DNA of 48,893 nt. It comes from CAYVUV01 sp964455095 (GTDB taxonomy: Bacteria > Desulfobacterota > Binatia > HRBIN30 > CADEER01). The DNA is taken from NCBI GenBank assembly GCA_964455095.1, contig CAYVUV010000286.1, forward strand, positions 1-48,893. Direction: 5' to 3'. Positions 25,896 to 34,869 of the stretch are shown here, piece after piece. Positions within the stretch are counted from its first letter, which is position 1, and each line of letters starts with the position of its first letter. The notes under the pieces are model-generated. The model searched no databases. It was given only the letters and a program-made list of their open reading frames with translations, and was not told the origin of the DNA. Position numbers and translations under genes: made by a program.

Positions 25896-26387
25896 TCACG
25901 GCTTCTCGAGCTCCAGCAGGATTTCCTTCGCGTACAGAAATCCGCGCCGCTGCCGGACCACGAACCCGATCTCGGTGACGAGGCGGTGGAGGAGGAAGGG
26001 CGTGAACAGAGTGTAGTGGACGCTGCGCTCGCGCTTGTGCGGCAGCTGCATGTACCAGAAGAAGTAGCGATCGATGTCGTACACGAGCCCGAGCAGGAGG
26101 GTGGGGAAATACTGCACGTTCGGCACCACCACCCGCATGCTGCCGCCGCGCGCGAGACAACGGTAGCACTCCTCGAGGACGAAATACGGATGCTTGAAAT
26201 GCTCCAGGCAGTTGTCGGCGTTGATGAACGAGAGCGCCTCGTCGTCGAACGGCAGGCCCTGGTCGCAGTCCCACACCAGATCCGGTCGGTAACTCGCGTT
26301 CAGGTCGACGCCGAAGCAATCGCGGTATCGTTGCTCGGGCGTGCCGCAACCGATGTCCACCCGCTTCACCGCTGCGAGGGGCTCCAC
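25896..26387 (-). CDS. Small SAM-dependent class I methyltransferase
   Basis: 163 residues if read from GTG 26387, which lies 2 bases after the deacetylase stop; a GTG at 26369 is also possible. The SAM site VDIGCGTPEQRY is followed by FGVDLN and DCDQGLPFDDEALSFINADNCLEHF, the motif I to IV run of type 11 methyltransferases. It is short for the family (often 200-250 residues) but all core motifs are present, ending with an intact last strand (VRQRRGFLYAKEI). Sugar or glycan O-methylation is a plausible role in this unit. Confidence 0.78.
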   Translation of the reverse strand: MEPLAAVKRVDIGCGTPEQRYRDCFGVDLNASYRPDLVWDCDQGLPFDDEALSFINADNCLEHFKHPYFVLEECYRCLARGGSMRVVVPNVQYFPTLLLGLVYDIDRYFFWYMQLPHKRERSVHYTLFTPFLLHRLVTEIGFVVRQRRGFLYAKEILLELEKP

Positions 26388-26389
26388 GG

Positions 26390-27343
26390 TCAGAAGTACA
26401 GACCGGAGAGCATGAGTTTGAACATCCAGAAGGGCGTGTCGCGTCCGATCGTCATGCGCCGGATCGCGAACGCATCCGGCGCATCTTCGACGTAGCCGCG
26501 TTCCCCCGTGAAGGCCGCCGTGTACCCGGCCCGCCGGGCGAGCATCTGGGTCTCGGCGGTGTAACTGTCCGGCCACCCGAAAGGGTAGGCGACGTATGAC
26601 ACCTCGCCGCCCAGGACCGTTTCCAATCGCCGCTTGGACTCGGCCAGCTCGACCTCTTGATCCGCCGTCTCCTGGGCGCTCAGGAAGTAGTGGTTCAGCC
26701 CGTGCGACTGCACCGAATGGCCCATGTCGCGCAGCGCCTTCGCATCCTCCCATGTCAGCAGGGATGCGGCGCACGCTTCCTTCAACCCACTCCTCTCGCC
26801 GTTCGGCGGTTCGAGTTGTTGGATCAGGCGTTCCACTTCGCCTTTGCCGGCTCGCAGGGTGTGCTTCTTGAACGGCTTCATGGCGAAGTAGAGCCAGTCA
26901 TCCCACTTGGGCTCACGGCGGTCAATGAAGCCCGGCGAGACGAAGAACGTGGCCGCGAATCCGTGTCGTGCGAGGATCGGCGCGACCGTGTCGAGACAGC
27001 TCTTGTATCCGTCGTCGAAGGTGATGGCGACGAATCCGCCCGTCGTCTGCGAGCCGCTCCGCAGCCGATCGACACACTGGTCGAGCGACACGACGGTCCG
27101 ATGGCGACGCAGATATTCCATGTGACGCTCGAATGTCGCCACCGGCATGACGTTGTTGGGATACGCCGGCAGCGGGGCGTCGCTGGCCGTGTGGTAGCAC
27201 AGGATGGTGCTCTTTCTCCGCCCGCGCAGTTGCCAGTACACGGCGCCGATGCCGAGCCCCTGGAGAGCGAACAACAAGGCCTGCTTCGACGCGGCCTTCG
27301 TTCTCCACCAGTATCTTCGCGCTGCGCTCAGGAATTGCGCCAT
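26390..27343 (-). CDS. Polysaccharide deacetylase (NodB homology, CE4)
   Basis: 317 residues from ATG 27343. NodB motif 1 is TFDD with D110/D111, motif 2 is H214-x3-H218 (SHGLNHYF), and YPFGWPDSYT contributes the later RxxxP-like region. ILCYHTASD near residue 48 is a common lead-in strand. One hydrophobic stretch near residues 22-38 may tether it. It should deacetylate N-acetyl sugars of the glycan. The start overlaps the GNAT gene end by 16 bases, so it is coupled. Confidence 0.85.
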   Translation of the reverse strand: MAQFLSAARRYWWRTKAASKQALLFALQGLGIGAVYWQLRGRRKSTILCYHTASDAPLPAYPNNVMPVATFERHMEYLRRHRTVVSLDQCVDRLRSGSQTTGGFVAITFDDGYKSCLDTVAPILARHGFAATFFVSPGFIDRREPKWDDWLYFAMKPFKKHTLRAGKGEVERLIQQLEPPNGERSGLKEACAASLLTWEDAKALRDMGHSVQSHGLNHYFLSAQETADQEVELAESKRRLETVLGGEVSYVAYPFGWPDSYTAETQMLARRAGYTAAFTGERGYVEDAPDAFAIRRMTIGRDTPFWMFKLMLSGLYF

Positions 27344-28413
27344 GGCACCCGCGGGTATCCCAACGATCGATCGCTGTCACCGGGTGTCAGCAGCCAGTTC
27401 TCGACGTCGTCGACGAGCGCCGGCTGGCAGTGGTGCAGCCGATCGAAGAAGGTCGCGTTTTCTCGTTCCACGCCAGGCTCGATGAAGCCCTGCTGCCGAA
27501 AGGCGGTGCGCGCCCGGGCCGGGAAGCCCTCCGTGACGATGGCCGAGACGCCTTCGCGGCGCAGGACTTCCTCGGCGAACCCGAGCAGGCGCCGCGCATC
27601 GTCCGGCGCCACGATCAGTTCGGTGATCAGTCCGGCGACGATCCCGCGCCAGCGTACCTTCTCGATCAGGGCGAAGCCCCGCGGTGCTCCCACGGCGCCG
27701 AGGACGATGAGCCGGGCGCCGTCGTCGCCGCCGAGTCGATAGCGCCAGCGGAGGTATCGACGGTTGCGCTCCACGGCGACGGGATATGCCGTGCCGACCC
27801 TGTCCCACAAGCGGTCGAACGATTCGTCCCACTCGCCGTGCAAGCCGAGGTCCGCCGCGCCGCCCGGTGGCCGGGCCGACCGCCCGAGGAGCTGACGGCC
27901 GAAGCGCAGCAGGAGGCGGGCGCGCTCGGTCGGATTGCCGCCGCGCGGTCCCCGCAGAAGGCCGGCCACACCGCGCAGGCGGAGGCATTTGACCAGCGAC
28001 GACCCGACCGCAAGCCGGCCCCAGCTCAGCTTCACATAGCTGCGCGCCACGTGATCGGGCATTCCGTAACCCATGGCGAAGTCGGATGAGTGTGAGGCGG
28101 CGGCGCGTAAGGTCGACAGCTCGGGGCCGAAGCGGTGCGGCGCATCGACCATGTAGTCGCAGATCCAGGTGCCGTGCAGGCGCTGGTCGCCGACCTTGAC
28201 GTCGATCGGCGCCGCACCGAGATGACCGACCACGCCGCCGTCGCTGGTCATGACCCAGTTGGTGACCTGACCCGCGCGGCGGTAGGGATTGTCGACGTAC
28301 CACCACTCGAAGCGGGCGCGAAAGCGCTGCGCCTTGGCCGCGCCGAAGATGCGCGCGTGGAGCGCGAACAGTCCGGCGCGGTGCTGATCGAGAAGTGGTT
28401 CGACGCGGCGCAT
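27328..28413 (-). CDS. GNAT-type acyltransferase
   Basis: 361 residues from ATG 28413. Two weakly related GNAT-like segments: NWVMTSDGGVVGHLGAAPIDVKV in the N-terminal part, and ERNRRYLRWRYR with ITELIVAPDDARRLLGFAEEVL in the C-terminal part. This two-part form is common for GNAT proteins in exopolysaccharide loci. The substrate is unknown; acylation of an amino sugar is reasonable given the deacetylase next door. It lies 10 bases after the GT4 gene and overlaps the deacetylase gene. Confidence 0.65.
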   Translation of the reverse strand: MRRVEPLLDQHRAGLFALHARIFGAAKAQRFRARFEWWYVDNPYRRAGQVTNWVMTSDGGVVGHLGAAPIDVKVGDQRLHGTWICDYMVDAPHRFGPELSTLRAAASHSSDFAMGYGMPDHVARSYVKLSWGRLAVGSSLVKCLRLRGVAGLLRGPRGGNPTERARLLLRFGRQLLGRSARPPGGAADLGLHGEWDESFDRLWDRVGTAYPVAVERNRRYLRWRYRLGGDDGARLIVLGAVGAPRGFALIEKVRWRGIVAGLITELIVAPDDARRLLGFAEEVLRREGVSAIVTEGFPARARTAFRQQGFIEPGVERENATFFDRLHHCQPALVDDVENWLLTPGDSDRSLGYPRVPWRNS

Positions 28414-28423
28414 GCGGCTCGCC

Positions 28424-29665
28424 TCAGTCGTAGAGGGCGCAGACCCTGGCCGCCTGTGTCGCGGCGTCGAACTCGGCGCACGCGCGCGCGCGTCCGCTCG
28501 CCCCCATGGCTCGGCGACGGCCTTCGTCGCTCAGGACGACACGGATGCGGTCCGCCAGTGTCTCGACGTCGTAGGGGTTCACGAACAGCCCGCTCTCGCC
28601 CTCGACGATCGTCTCGGCCGGTCCGCCGAAGAAGGTGCTGACGACCGGCTTCGCCGCCATCATCGCCTCGAGGTTGAACATCGACAGGGTCTCGAAGCAG
28701 AGCGACGGGTTGACGCATACATCGCTGGCGGCGAGCACGCTCGGCAACTCGCCCGCGCCGATCCATCCGGCGAAGACGACCTGCGCGGCGATGCCGAGCT
28801 GCTGCGCCAGCTCGCGCAAGTGCCGTTCGTAGCCGGGGCTGCCACCGCCGATGACGAGGAGCTTGACGCGGTCGCGCGGTAGCCGGGCCATGGCCCGCAG
28901 GAGGTGGTCCATGCCCTTCAGATAGCTCAGCCGCCCGCCGCCGAGCACCACCTGCTGACCGTTCAGGCCGAAGCGATGCTTCACGCCGTCGACGTCGCCT
29001 GGACCCGGCGACGGCGAATCCGCGGCGGTGCCGTTGTAGATCGTGATCGCCTCACGATAGCCGTTTGCCGCGAGCGCGTGGCGCTGCGCGTTGCTGACGC
29101 AGATGAGCCGCTCGGTGTCGTGCAAGACGCGGCGGCGCACGATCGCGTTGCGCAGCGGCAGGTAACGGAAGCGGTGCGTCCGCAGCGCCCGCTGCCAACG
29201 GTAGCGATAGTCCACGGCGCCGCTGGTCACGTCGGCGCGCGTGGTGGTGGCGTCGAAGCAGGCGAGCTTGCCGTCCCAGAAGAGCATGACGTCGTGCGCG
29301 GTGAGAAACACCCGCGCCCCGGCGCGGCGCGCCAGGCGCAGGCAGGCGAACGAGAGGTGGCTGTGGACGTTGTGGAAGTGGACCACGTCCGGTCTGGTCC
29401 GCGCCAGGATGCGGCGGAACGCGGGCACCGTCTGCGGGTTGTACAAGCCGCGCCAGGGCCGGAAGCGGGGGCGATAGTTGGAGTAGATCCTGGCGATCGG
29501 CAACCCGTCGGCCCAGGTGTCGCCGGCCTCGCGGCGGTCGCGCACGGTGCCGACCAGGGTCACCTCGTGCCGCTGCGCCATCAGGTGGCGCGCCAGTTGA
29601 TGCGCCAGCCGCGGGACGCTGGAGGTCTGGTAATTCAACTCGTCGTTGACGACCAGAATCCGCAT
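28424..29665 (-). CDS. Family 4 glycosyltransferase (GT4), first gene of a seven-gene unit
   Basis: 413 residues from ATG 29665 (MRILVVNDELNYQ); a longer frame to 29755 has no family-like leader. GT-B features: VVHFHNVHSHLSF, ICVSNAQRHALAANG, GGGRLSYLKGMDHLL and E-x7-E in CFETLSMFNLEAMMAAKP, ending FVNPYDVETLADRI. It has several long basic insertions compared with small GT4 enzymes. It is divergent from the GT-C gene at 29764 across a 98-base gap that must hold the promoter for this unit. Confidence 0.85.
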   Translation of the reverse strand: MRILVVNDELNYQTSSVPRLAHQLARHLMAQRHEVTLVGTVRDRREAGDTWADGLPIARIYSNYRPRFRPWRGLYNPQTVPAFRRILARTRPDVVHFHNVHSHLSFACLRLARRAGARVFLTAHDVMLFWDGKLACFDATTTRADVTSGAVDYRYRWQRALRTHRFRYLPLRNAIVRRRVLHDTERLICVSNAQRHALAANGYREAITIYNGTAADSPSPGPGDVDGVKHRFGLNGQQVVLGGGRLSYLKGMDHLLRAMARLPRDRVKLLVIGGGSPGYERHLRELAQQLGIAAQVVFAGWIGAGELPSVLAASDVCVNPSLCFETLSMFNLEAMMAAKPVVSTFFGGPAETIVEGESGLFVNPYDVETLADRIRVVLSDEGRRRAMGASGRARACAEFDAATQAARVCALYD

Positions 29666-29763
29666 GGCTTCACATCGACTCTCGCACGGAGGTTCCCGGC
29701 CGCTTCCTCCCGGAGTCCGCAGGTGCGTATATTCCCAAGCTCGGAAGGAGTGCAACGGATCTC

Positions 29764-31347
29764 GTGGGCGGGGAGCAATTCGACTGCGATTCGACCGCGC
29801 CGCGGCGCACCGGTACGCTGGCTCTGTTGGTGGTCCTGACCGCGGCGGCCGCCCTCATCGGTCTGACGATTCTGTTGGCACCCGCCGAGGATATTTACGG
29901 GCCCGGCCCCGCGCACGCGGGCGGTCTGGGCGAGGAGCTGGATCGCGGCAACATCGCGTACGAGATCCAGCACGGCCCGCTGCTGGACCTGCTCGACTAC
30001 CAGTGGGCGACGTTCTTCGGCGGCTCCCTGGTGATGGGGATGGCCGCCGCCCCGCTCTTCGCGTTGCTCGGTCCGAACCTGTTCGCGCTCAAGCTGACGC
30101 CACTGCTGTTTCACCTCGCCACCCTGTCGCTCGTCATCCTGGTACTGGATCGGTTCGTCTCGCGCCGCGCGGCCTGGATCGGGGGGCTGTTGATGGCCTT
30201 CTGCCCGCCCGGTTACGCGCTGATGACGACGATTTGTTTCGGCACGCATGTCGAGCAGAACCTCTTCTCCGTCGGCTCCCTCTTCCTCTGCCTCGCGATC
30301 CTGCGCCAGCGGCCGCGCGATCCCCTGCTCTGGCTCGCCTGGGGTTGCCTGGCAGGTGTGGGCATCTACTTCAGCTACACGTTTCTCGTCGTCTGGGCCG
30401 TCTGCGCAGTCTTCATTCTGATTGCCGCGCTGCGGCGCGCGGTGGGCGGCGCGCATTGCGTCGCGAGCTATCTCGCCGGCTTCCTGGTCGGCCTGGCGCC
30501 GTGGCTGCTCTACAACGTCCGTTTCGGTTTCGTCGGCACCCACATCTACGCCGAGCCGATTTCCTCGCACTTCTCCGTCTGGCGCGTGCCGGCGCAGTTC
30601 CTCGACAATCTCCTGTACGTCGTCTTCGTGGGCCTGCCCGATTCGTCCTTCTTTGGACACGCCACGTGGTTCGGCGTCGAAGTGGGGCATATCTACGTCT
30701 TCTCTCTTCTCGCGCTGACCGCGCTGGCCGCGTGGAGTCTTCACCGCCGGCGCGGCACCGGCGCTGCCGGTCTGACCGTTCGGATCCAGCTGCTCTACGT
30801 CGTCGTCTACCTCGTGGTCCTGTCGTCGAGCGGCTTCGTGGAAGCGATGCGTCATCCCCCATTCGCCAAGGTGACGGTGTACCGGTATCTCATGCCCGTC
30901 TATCCATTCCTGTTCATGCTCGCCGCCGTCACTCTGGCGTCCGTGTCCCGCCGCTCGACAACGTGGCGATGGGCGTGTGTGGCGATCGTTTCTCTTCTCT
31001 GCGCGACGTCCGTCGTCCACACGCTGCGCGGCTGCGACGCGGCTCGCTTCGGCGCCCTCATCCACACCCCGGCCTTCTCCGTGGCGCGTTTGGGCGAGTG
31101 GTTCGTGCGCCGCTTTCCCGGCGACCTGCGTCGATTGGAGTTGGTCGTCGACGGTGCCGCGACGAAGCGGTCGCCGGAGTATCGGGCCGAGCTCTACCGC
31201 AGCATGGGATCGCTGTTCGATCGATTCTTCGGCCCGATTGGCCCGCGGTTGGCGTACGACCGGGAGCGCCTCGACGGCTATGCCGCGGCGCGGCGCTTTC
31301 TGCGCGAGCGCGCGCCGGCGGAGTTCCGAGACTACTTCGCGCCGTGA
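29764..31347 (+). CDS. GT-C (GT39-like) multi-pass membrane glycosyltransferase
   Basis: 527 residues from GTG 29764; GGAAGGAG (29743-29750) lies 13 bases upstream, a loose spacing, and no other start is in frame. About ten hydrophobic segments. An early acidic stretch (EELDRGN) in the first periplasmic loop, as in ArnT/PMT enzymes, then PLFALLGPNLFALKLTPLLFHL and a C-terminal soluble part. Members transfer a sugar from polyprenyl phosphate on the periplasmic side. It is the only gene of its unit and converges with a GT4 gene, overlapping it by 16 bases. Confidence 0.75.
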   Translation: MGGEQFDCDSTAPRRTGTLALLVVLTAAAALIGLTILLAPAEDIYGPGPAHAGGLGEELDRGNIAYEIQHGPLLDLLDYQWATFFGGSLVMGMAAAPLFALLGPNLFALKLTPLLFHLATLSLVILVLDRFVSRRAAWIGGLLMAFCPPGYALMTTICFGTHVEQNLFSVGSLFLCLAILRQRPRDPLLWLAWGCLAGVGIYFSYTFLVVWAVCAVFILIAALRRAVGGAHCVASYLAGFLVGLAPWLLYNVRFGFVGTHIYAEPISSHFSVWRVPAQFLDNLLYVVFVGLPDSSFFGHATWFGVEVGHIYVFSLLALTALAAWSLHRRRGTGAAGLTVRIQLLYVVVYLVVLSSSGFVEAMRHPPFAKVTVYRYLMPVYPFLFMLAAVTLASVSRRSTTWRWACVAIVSLLCATSVVHTLRGCDAARFGALIHTPAFSVARLGEWFVRRFPGDLRRLELVVDGAATKRSPEYRAELYRSMGSLFDRFFGPIGPRLAYDRERLDGYAAARRFLRERAPAEFRDYFAP

Positions 31348-32498
31348 GGGATCACCACGACATCTCGATAGACGGCGGCGACACGCTGGGCGATGCGATC
31401 CCACGACCGCTCGGACGCTCGTTTGCGGCCCTCCTCGCCGAGCTTTTGGGCCAGCTCGCGATCGGCGAGCAAGGAGTGCAGGGCACGGGTCAGGTCGTCG
31501 ACATCGTCGGGGCGGACCAGCAGACCGGTGTGGCCGTCGGCGATGGCGTCCTCGGCGCCGCACTCCGTCGTGCCGATCACCGCCTTCCCGCAGGCGCCGG
31601 CTTCCAGGTAGACCAGACCGAAGCCCTCGAAGTGGCCGGCGCGATCGCTGCGCGGCGTCAGCAGGAAGAGCTCGCAGTGATGGTAGAGCCACTGCAGCGT
31701 CTGTTCGTCTACCCGGCCCAGCAGCCGCATCGTATCGACGTCGTCGCCGATGAGACTTCTCAGGCCGCGGACGTATTTCTCGTCGCCGCAGTCGCCGACG
31801 AGAGCGAAGCGCAGGCCGGGGAAGTCGGGCGCGAGGCGGCGAAAGGCGCGCACGCAGAGATCGAACCCCTTGCGCTCCTTCAGCTGGCCGACACTGAGAA
31901 TGAATCGGCCTGCGAAGCCTGGCGGCGGGGTCTGCGGCGAGCGGGCGAAGCGCGCGGAGTCCACGCCGCCGGGGATTACGATCACCTTGCTCGTGTCGAT
32001 GAAGGCGCCGAGACGCCGCCGCGTGTAGTCGCCGAGGCAGACGATGCGCGCCGCCGTGCGGTAGACGAAGCGCAGGAGCGGGCCCTCGAGCCGGGAGTGA
32101 AAGGGGAGCACCGAGTAGGTGCCGTACGCCATGACCACGAGCGGTTTACCGGCCAGCGCTGCGGCAATCGCGGCGATCAGGCAGTGCGGATAGTCCTTGA
32201 GCGCGTGGACGACGTCGGCCTTTTTGACGATCGGCAGCAGGCGCAGCGCGCTGGCGAAGGCGAGCGCGGGAAGCAGCGCACGCCGGAAGGTGAGCGTGCG
32301 GTTCGACGGCAGGAGGCGATGGACCGTGGCCCCGGCGAGGCGCTCGTCGCCGATAGGGGCGTGGTCGCTGGGGACAATCACGACGACCGAGGCGAGGTGC
32401 GGCTGCAGCGCCGCGATGATCTCCCTGCCGTATCGCCCCGGCCCCTCGGTCGGCTCGAGGGAGTCGGTCAGGAAGCAGATCTTCAGCGCGGCCGCCAT
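31332..32498 (-). CDS. Family 4 glycosyltransferase (GT4)
   Basis: 388 residues from ATG 32498. Starts MAAALKICFLTDSLEPTEGPGRYGRE, typical of bacterial GT4 with a GGxGRY-like loop. Later LSVGQLKERKGFDL and VGDCGDEKYVRGL, then E-x7-E in FEGFGLVYLEAGACGKAVIG and DGHTGLLVRPDD. It is the last gene of the minus unit 31332-39985; its start overlaps the GT2 gene end by 16 bases. Confidence 0.87.
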   Translation of the reverse strand: MAAALKICFLTDSLEPTEGPGRYGREIIAALQPHLASVVVIVPSDHAPIGDERLAGATVHRLLPSNRTLTFRRALLPALAFASALRLLPIVKKADVVHALKDYPHCLIAAIAAALAGKPLVVMAYGTYSVLPFHSRLEGPLLRFVYRTAARIVCLGDYTRRRLGAFIDTSKVIVIPGGVDSARFARSPQTPPPGFAGRFILSVGQLKERKGFDLCVRAFRRLAPDFPGLRFALVGDCGDEKYVRGLRSLIGDDVDTMRLLGRVDEQTLQWLYHHCELFLLTPRSDRAGHFEGFGLVYLEAGACGKAVIGTTECGAEDAIADGHTGLLVRPDDVDDLTRALHSLLADRELAQKLGEEGRKRASERSWDRIAQRVAAVYRDVVVIPHGAK

Positions 32499-33169
32499 CG
32501 CAAGGCCCGCGTCATCGAGCGCAGGAAGCTGACGGTGAAGCTCAGCGGCCGCACCTTCGACTCGCCGGTTCGGCGGCGATACTCCACCGGCGTGAAGGCG
32601 ACGCGCTTTCCCGCCTTGAGGGCCCCGATCGTCAATCCGGTGGTGAACGAGAAGCCGTCCGCGAGCGCCGGCGCCAGCTCCTCGGCGAGCTCGCGCTTGA
32701 AGAGCCGCACGCCGGAGTTGATGTCGGGGATGCGCGCCCGCAGGACCAGGCGCAGCGCGGCCTGGATCCCGACCTTGCTCAGGTTCCAGAGCCGTGGGTT
32801 GTGGATCTCCGCCAGCGAACGGGCGCCGACGTTCATGTCGTGGTCGTCCATGCGCAGGATCAGCTCGCGCGCGGCGCTGGGGGGATACGATTCGTCGGCG
32901 TCGGTGATCAAGATGTAGTCGTATGCCGCCTGCGCGATGCCCCGCTTGAGCGCGGCGCCGTAGCCCTGATTGGTCACGTTGCGCAGCGGGCGGATGTCGC
33001 CCAGCGCGGCGATGATGCTCGCCGTGGCATCGGTGGAGCCGTCGTCGATGACGATGATCTCGAAGCGCAGCGGCAGGTCGTTGAGGACCTGCCGCAGTCC
33101 GTCGATCGTGCCGCCGATGCCCTCGGCTTCGTTGTAGGCGGGAATGACCACCGTCAGCTCGCTGATCAC
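32483..33169 (-). CDS. Family 2 glycosyltransferase, DPM1-like (polyprenyl-phosphate sugar synthase type)
   Basis: 228 residues from GTG 33169, which overlaps the stop of the GT-C gene (GTGA); a longer frame to 33289 would run inside that gene. GT-A fold: VVIPAYNEAEGIGGTI, DDGSTD and DADESYPPS (the DxD-like metal site), ending with REL and SFTTGLTIG, all as in dolichyl/undecaprenyl-phosphate mannosyl- or glucosyltransferases. It has no C-terminal membrane segments. Its coupling to the GT-C gene suggests it makes the polyprenyl-phosphate donor that the GT-C uses. Confidence 0.85.
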   Translation of the reverse strand: MISELTVVIPAYNEAEGIGGTIDGLRQVLNDLPLRFEIIVIDDGSTDATASIIAALGDIRPLRNVTNQGYGAALKRGIAQAAYDYILITDADESYPPSAARELILRMDDHDMNVGARSLAEIHNPRLWNLSKVGIQAALRLVLRARIPDINSGVRLFKRELAEELAPALADGFSFTTGLTIGALKAGKRVAFTPVEYRRRTGESKVRPLSFTVSFLRSMTRALRWRPR

Positions 33170-34869
33170 TCGCGCCTCAATTCGTAGATCTCGATGATGG
33201 GCCCGCAGCGCTCGACCTTCCACAGGTCCCGCAGCGGTCGCTGCAGCTCGACGGGCAGTTGGGTCTCGGCGGCCGCGACGTTCGGGCACAACGGCGAAAC
33301 GCGGGTGAGCAAGCGACCCTCGCGCACGAGGCTGCGGTAGAATGGGTCCACTCGCTGCGTCTCTCCTCCCAGCACCGCCACGACGTGTTCGCTCTCGGCG
33401 TAGTGCTCGAGCTCACCGATCGCGCTGTCCCGGTAGGTGGGGTGATACCACAGTTGCGCGACCGGGAAGCCATCGCCGGCGGCTCCGTCTGCGCCGCTGC
33501 GCAGGCGGTGGCGGTCGCGGAGGCCGAGCTGGTCCGGATGATGCGCCGCGGTCCAGCGCAGACTGTCGAGATCGGGCGGCAGATCGACCCCGTGCGCCTC
33601 GGTGGCGATCAGGCGGCTCTGGCGCAGGTGCGCGCCGATCCAACGCTCGGCGATGGCGCGCGTATCCTGGCGCCGCAGCAGCAGGTCGAGCCGCAGTGCC
33701 TGCACGGTCGGCAGCCCGAGCAGCGCGATGGCCAATGCCACCGCCGCGGGCGCACGCCATCGCTCGCCGAATCGCGTCGCGGCGCCTTCCGAGAGCCAGC
33801 CGGCCCAGCGCGCCGCCAACCAGCCGGCCGGAATCGACAGAAAGGGAATCAGCGGCACGAGATAGCGCGGGTGGATCACTTCGTAGCTGCCATAGACGGC
33901 GACATACAGCAGCGGGAACACCGCGACCGCCGCCCACCGCCGATCCCGGCGCCAGTGCGAGAGGCCGACCGCGATGCCGAGGGCGGCGCAGAGGGCGAGA
34001 ACGGGCTCGTAGGAGCCAAGCCAGGCGATCAGTTTCGGCAAGCCCTTGCCGTTGATGAAGCTGTCGCGCAGGTAGAGTCCGCCGTAGGAGCGGAACAGGC
34101 CGGTCGAGGAGTCGTAGGCCACCGGATCGCCGATGACGAGACGCGGGTAGAAGAGGACGAGCGTGGCGAGAAAGAGCGCGCCGCCGAGCAGTGTGTTGCG
34201 CAGCGTGCCGCCGAGGTCCTTGCGCCGAATGCCGGCCAGCAGCGGGATGGCGAGGCTGAGCAGACCGTACGGCACGGTCGAGGCAGCCGCGGCCGAGCAC
34301 AGCCAGCTGAGCGGCAGATTGCGCCGGCGGCCATCCGCCAGATGGCGCAGCGCGAACTGCAGCGCGGCGAGGATCAGCGCGACGGTCAACAGGTGAGGGC
34401 GCGCCTGGTGAGACAGCTGCACGTGGATCAGGCTGGTGGCGGTGAAGAGCGCGGCCAGGCAGGCGGCCGCCTCGCCGAGCAGGCGGCGCGTTACCAACGC
34501 CACCTGCAGGACGACGACGCATCCCGAGGTTGCCACCGCGCCGGACGCGATCAGAAAGAACACCTCCGGATGCGCGAAGGCGTACCGTTCGAAAGCCGCC
34601 AGGTTGGCGAAGACACCGCCGATCCATCCCAGGACGAAGAAGACGCCGTAGAGCGCCGCGAGCAGATAGGGGAGCAGGTACGGATACTGCGTCGGCAGCG
34701 CATCGCCGGCGAAGGGGTTTGCCCCGGCGCCGATGCTCAGCGCCGCCCTGACGGCGGTGGTGTCGGGAATGTAGTTGCGCGGCCAGCCGTGCATGATGCC
34801 GAGGAACCGCAGGAGCGCCGCGAGACCGAGGCTGACGGCGAGCGCGATCGCGAAGCGTCGAGAGGTCAA
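33166..34869 (-). CDS. GT-C (GT39-like) multi-pass membrane glycosyltransferase
   Basis: 567 residues from TTG 34869, overlapping the stop of the next GT4 gene (TTGA); the first segment FAIALAVSLGLAALLRF is the expected N-terminal helix. D36 in NYIPDTTAV is a candidate acidic catalytic residue in the first periplasmic loop. About ten to eleven hydrophobic segments are followed by a soluble C-terminal domain with HPRYLVPLIPFLSIPAG at its border. Paired with the DPM1-like gene. The acceptor could be lipid-linked glycan or protein. Confidence 0.75.
   Translation of the reverse strand: MTSRRFAIALAVSLGLAALLRFLGIMHGWPRNYIPDTTAVRAALSIGAGANPFAGDALPTQYPYLLPYLLAALYGVFFVLGWIGGVFANLAAFERYAFAHPEVFFLIASGAVATSGCVVVLQVALVTRRLLGEAAACLAALFTATSLIHVQLSHQARPHLLTVALILAALQFALRHLADGRRRNLPLSWLCSAAAASTVPYGLLSLAIPLLAGIRRKDLGGTLRNTLLGGALFLATLVLFYPRLVIGDPVAYDSSTGLFRSYGGLYLRDSFINGKGLPKLIAWLGSYEPVLALCAALGIAVGLSHWRRDRRWAAVAVFPLLYVAVYGSYEVIHPRYLVPLIPFLSIPAGWLAARWAGWLSEGAATRFGERWRAPAAVALAIALLGLPTVQALRLDLLLRRQDTRAIAERWIGAHLRQSRLIATEAHGVDLPPDLDSLRWTAAHHPDQLGLRDRHRLRSGADGAAGDGFPVAQLWYHPTYRDSAIGELEHYAESEHVVAVLGGETQRVDPFYRSLVREGRLLTRVSPLCPNVAAAETQLPVELQRPLRDLWKVERCGPIIEIYELRRE

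Noticed and set aside
29635..31692. 685-residue minus-strand frame opposite the GT-C gene
   Set aside because: Composition is Arg/Glu/Gln-rich without domains, and it runs through real genes on both sides.
14352..32498. Four 16-base gene overlaps (14352, 27328, 31332, 32483)
   Set aside because: The equal length looks striking, but two are convergent and two tandem, with unrelated sequences; probably chance.
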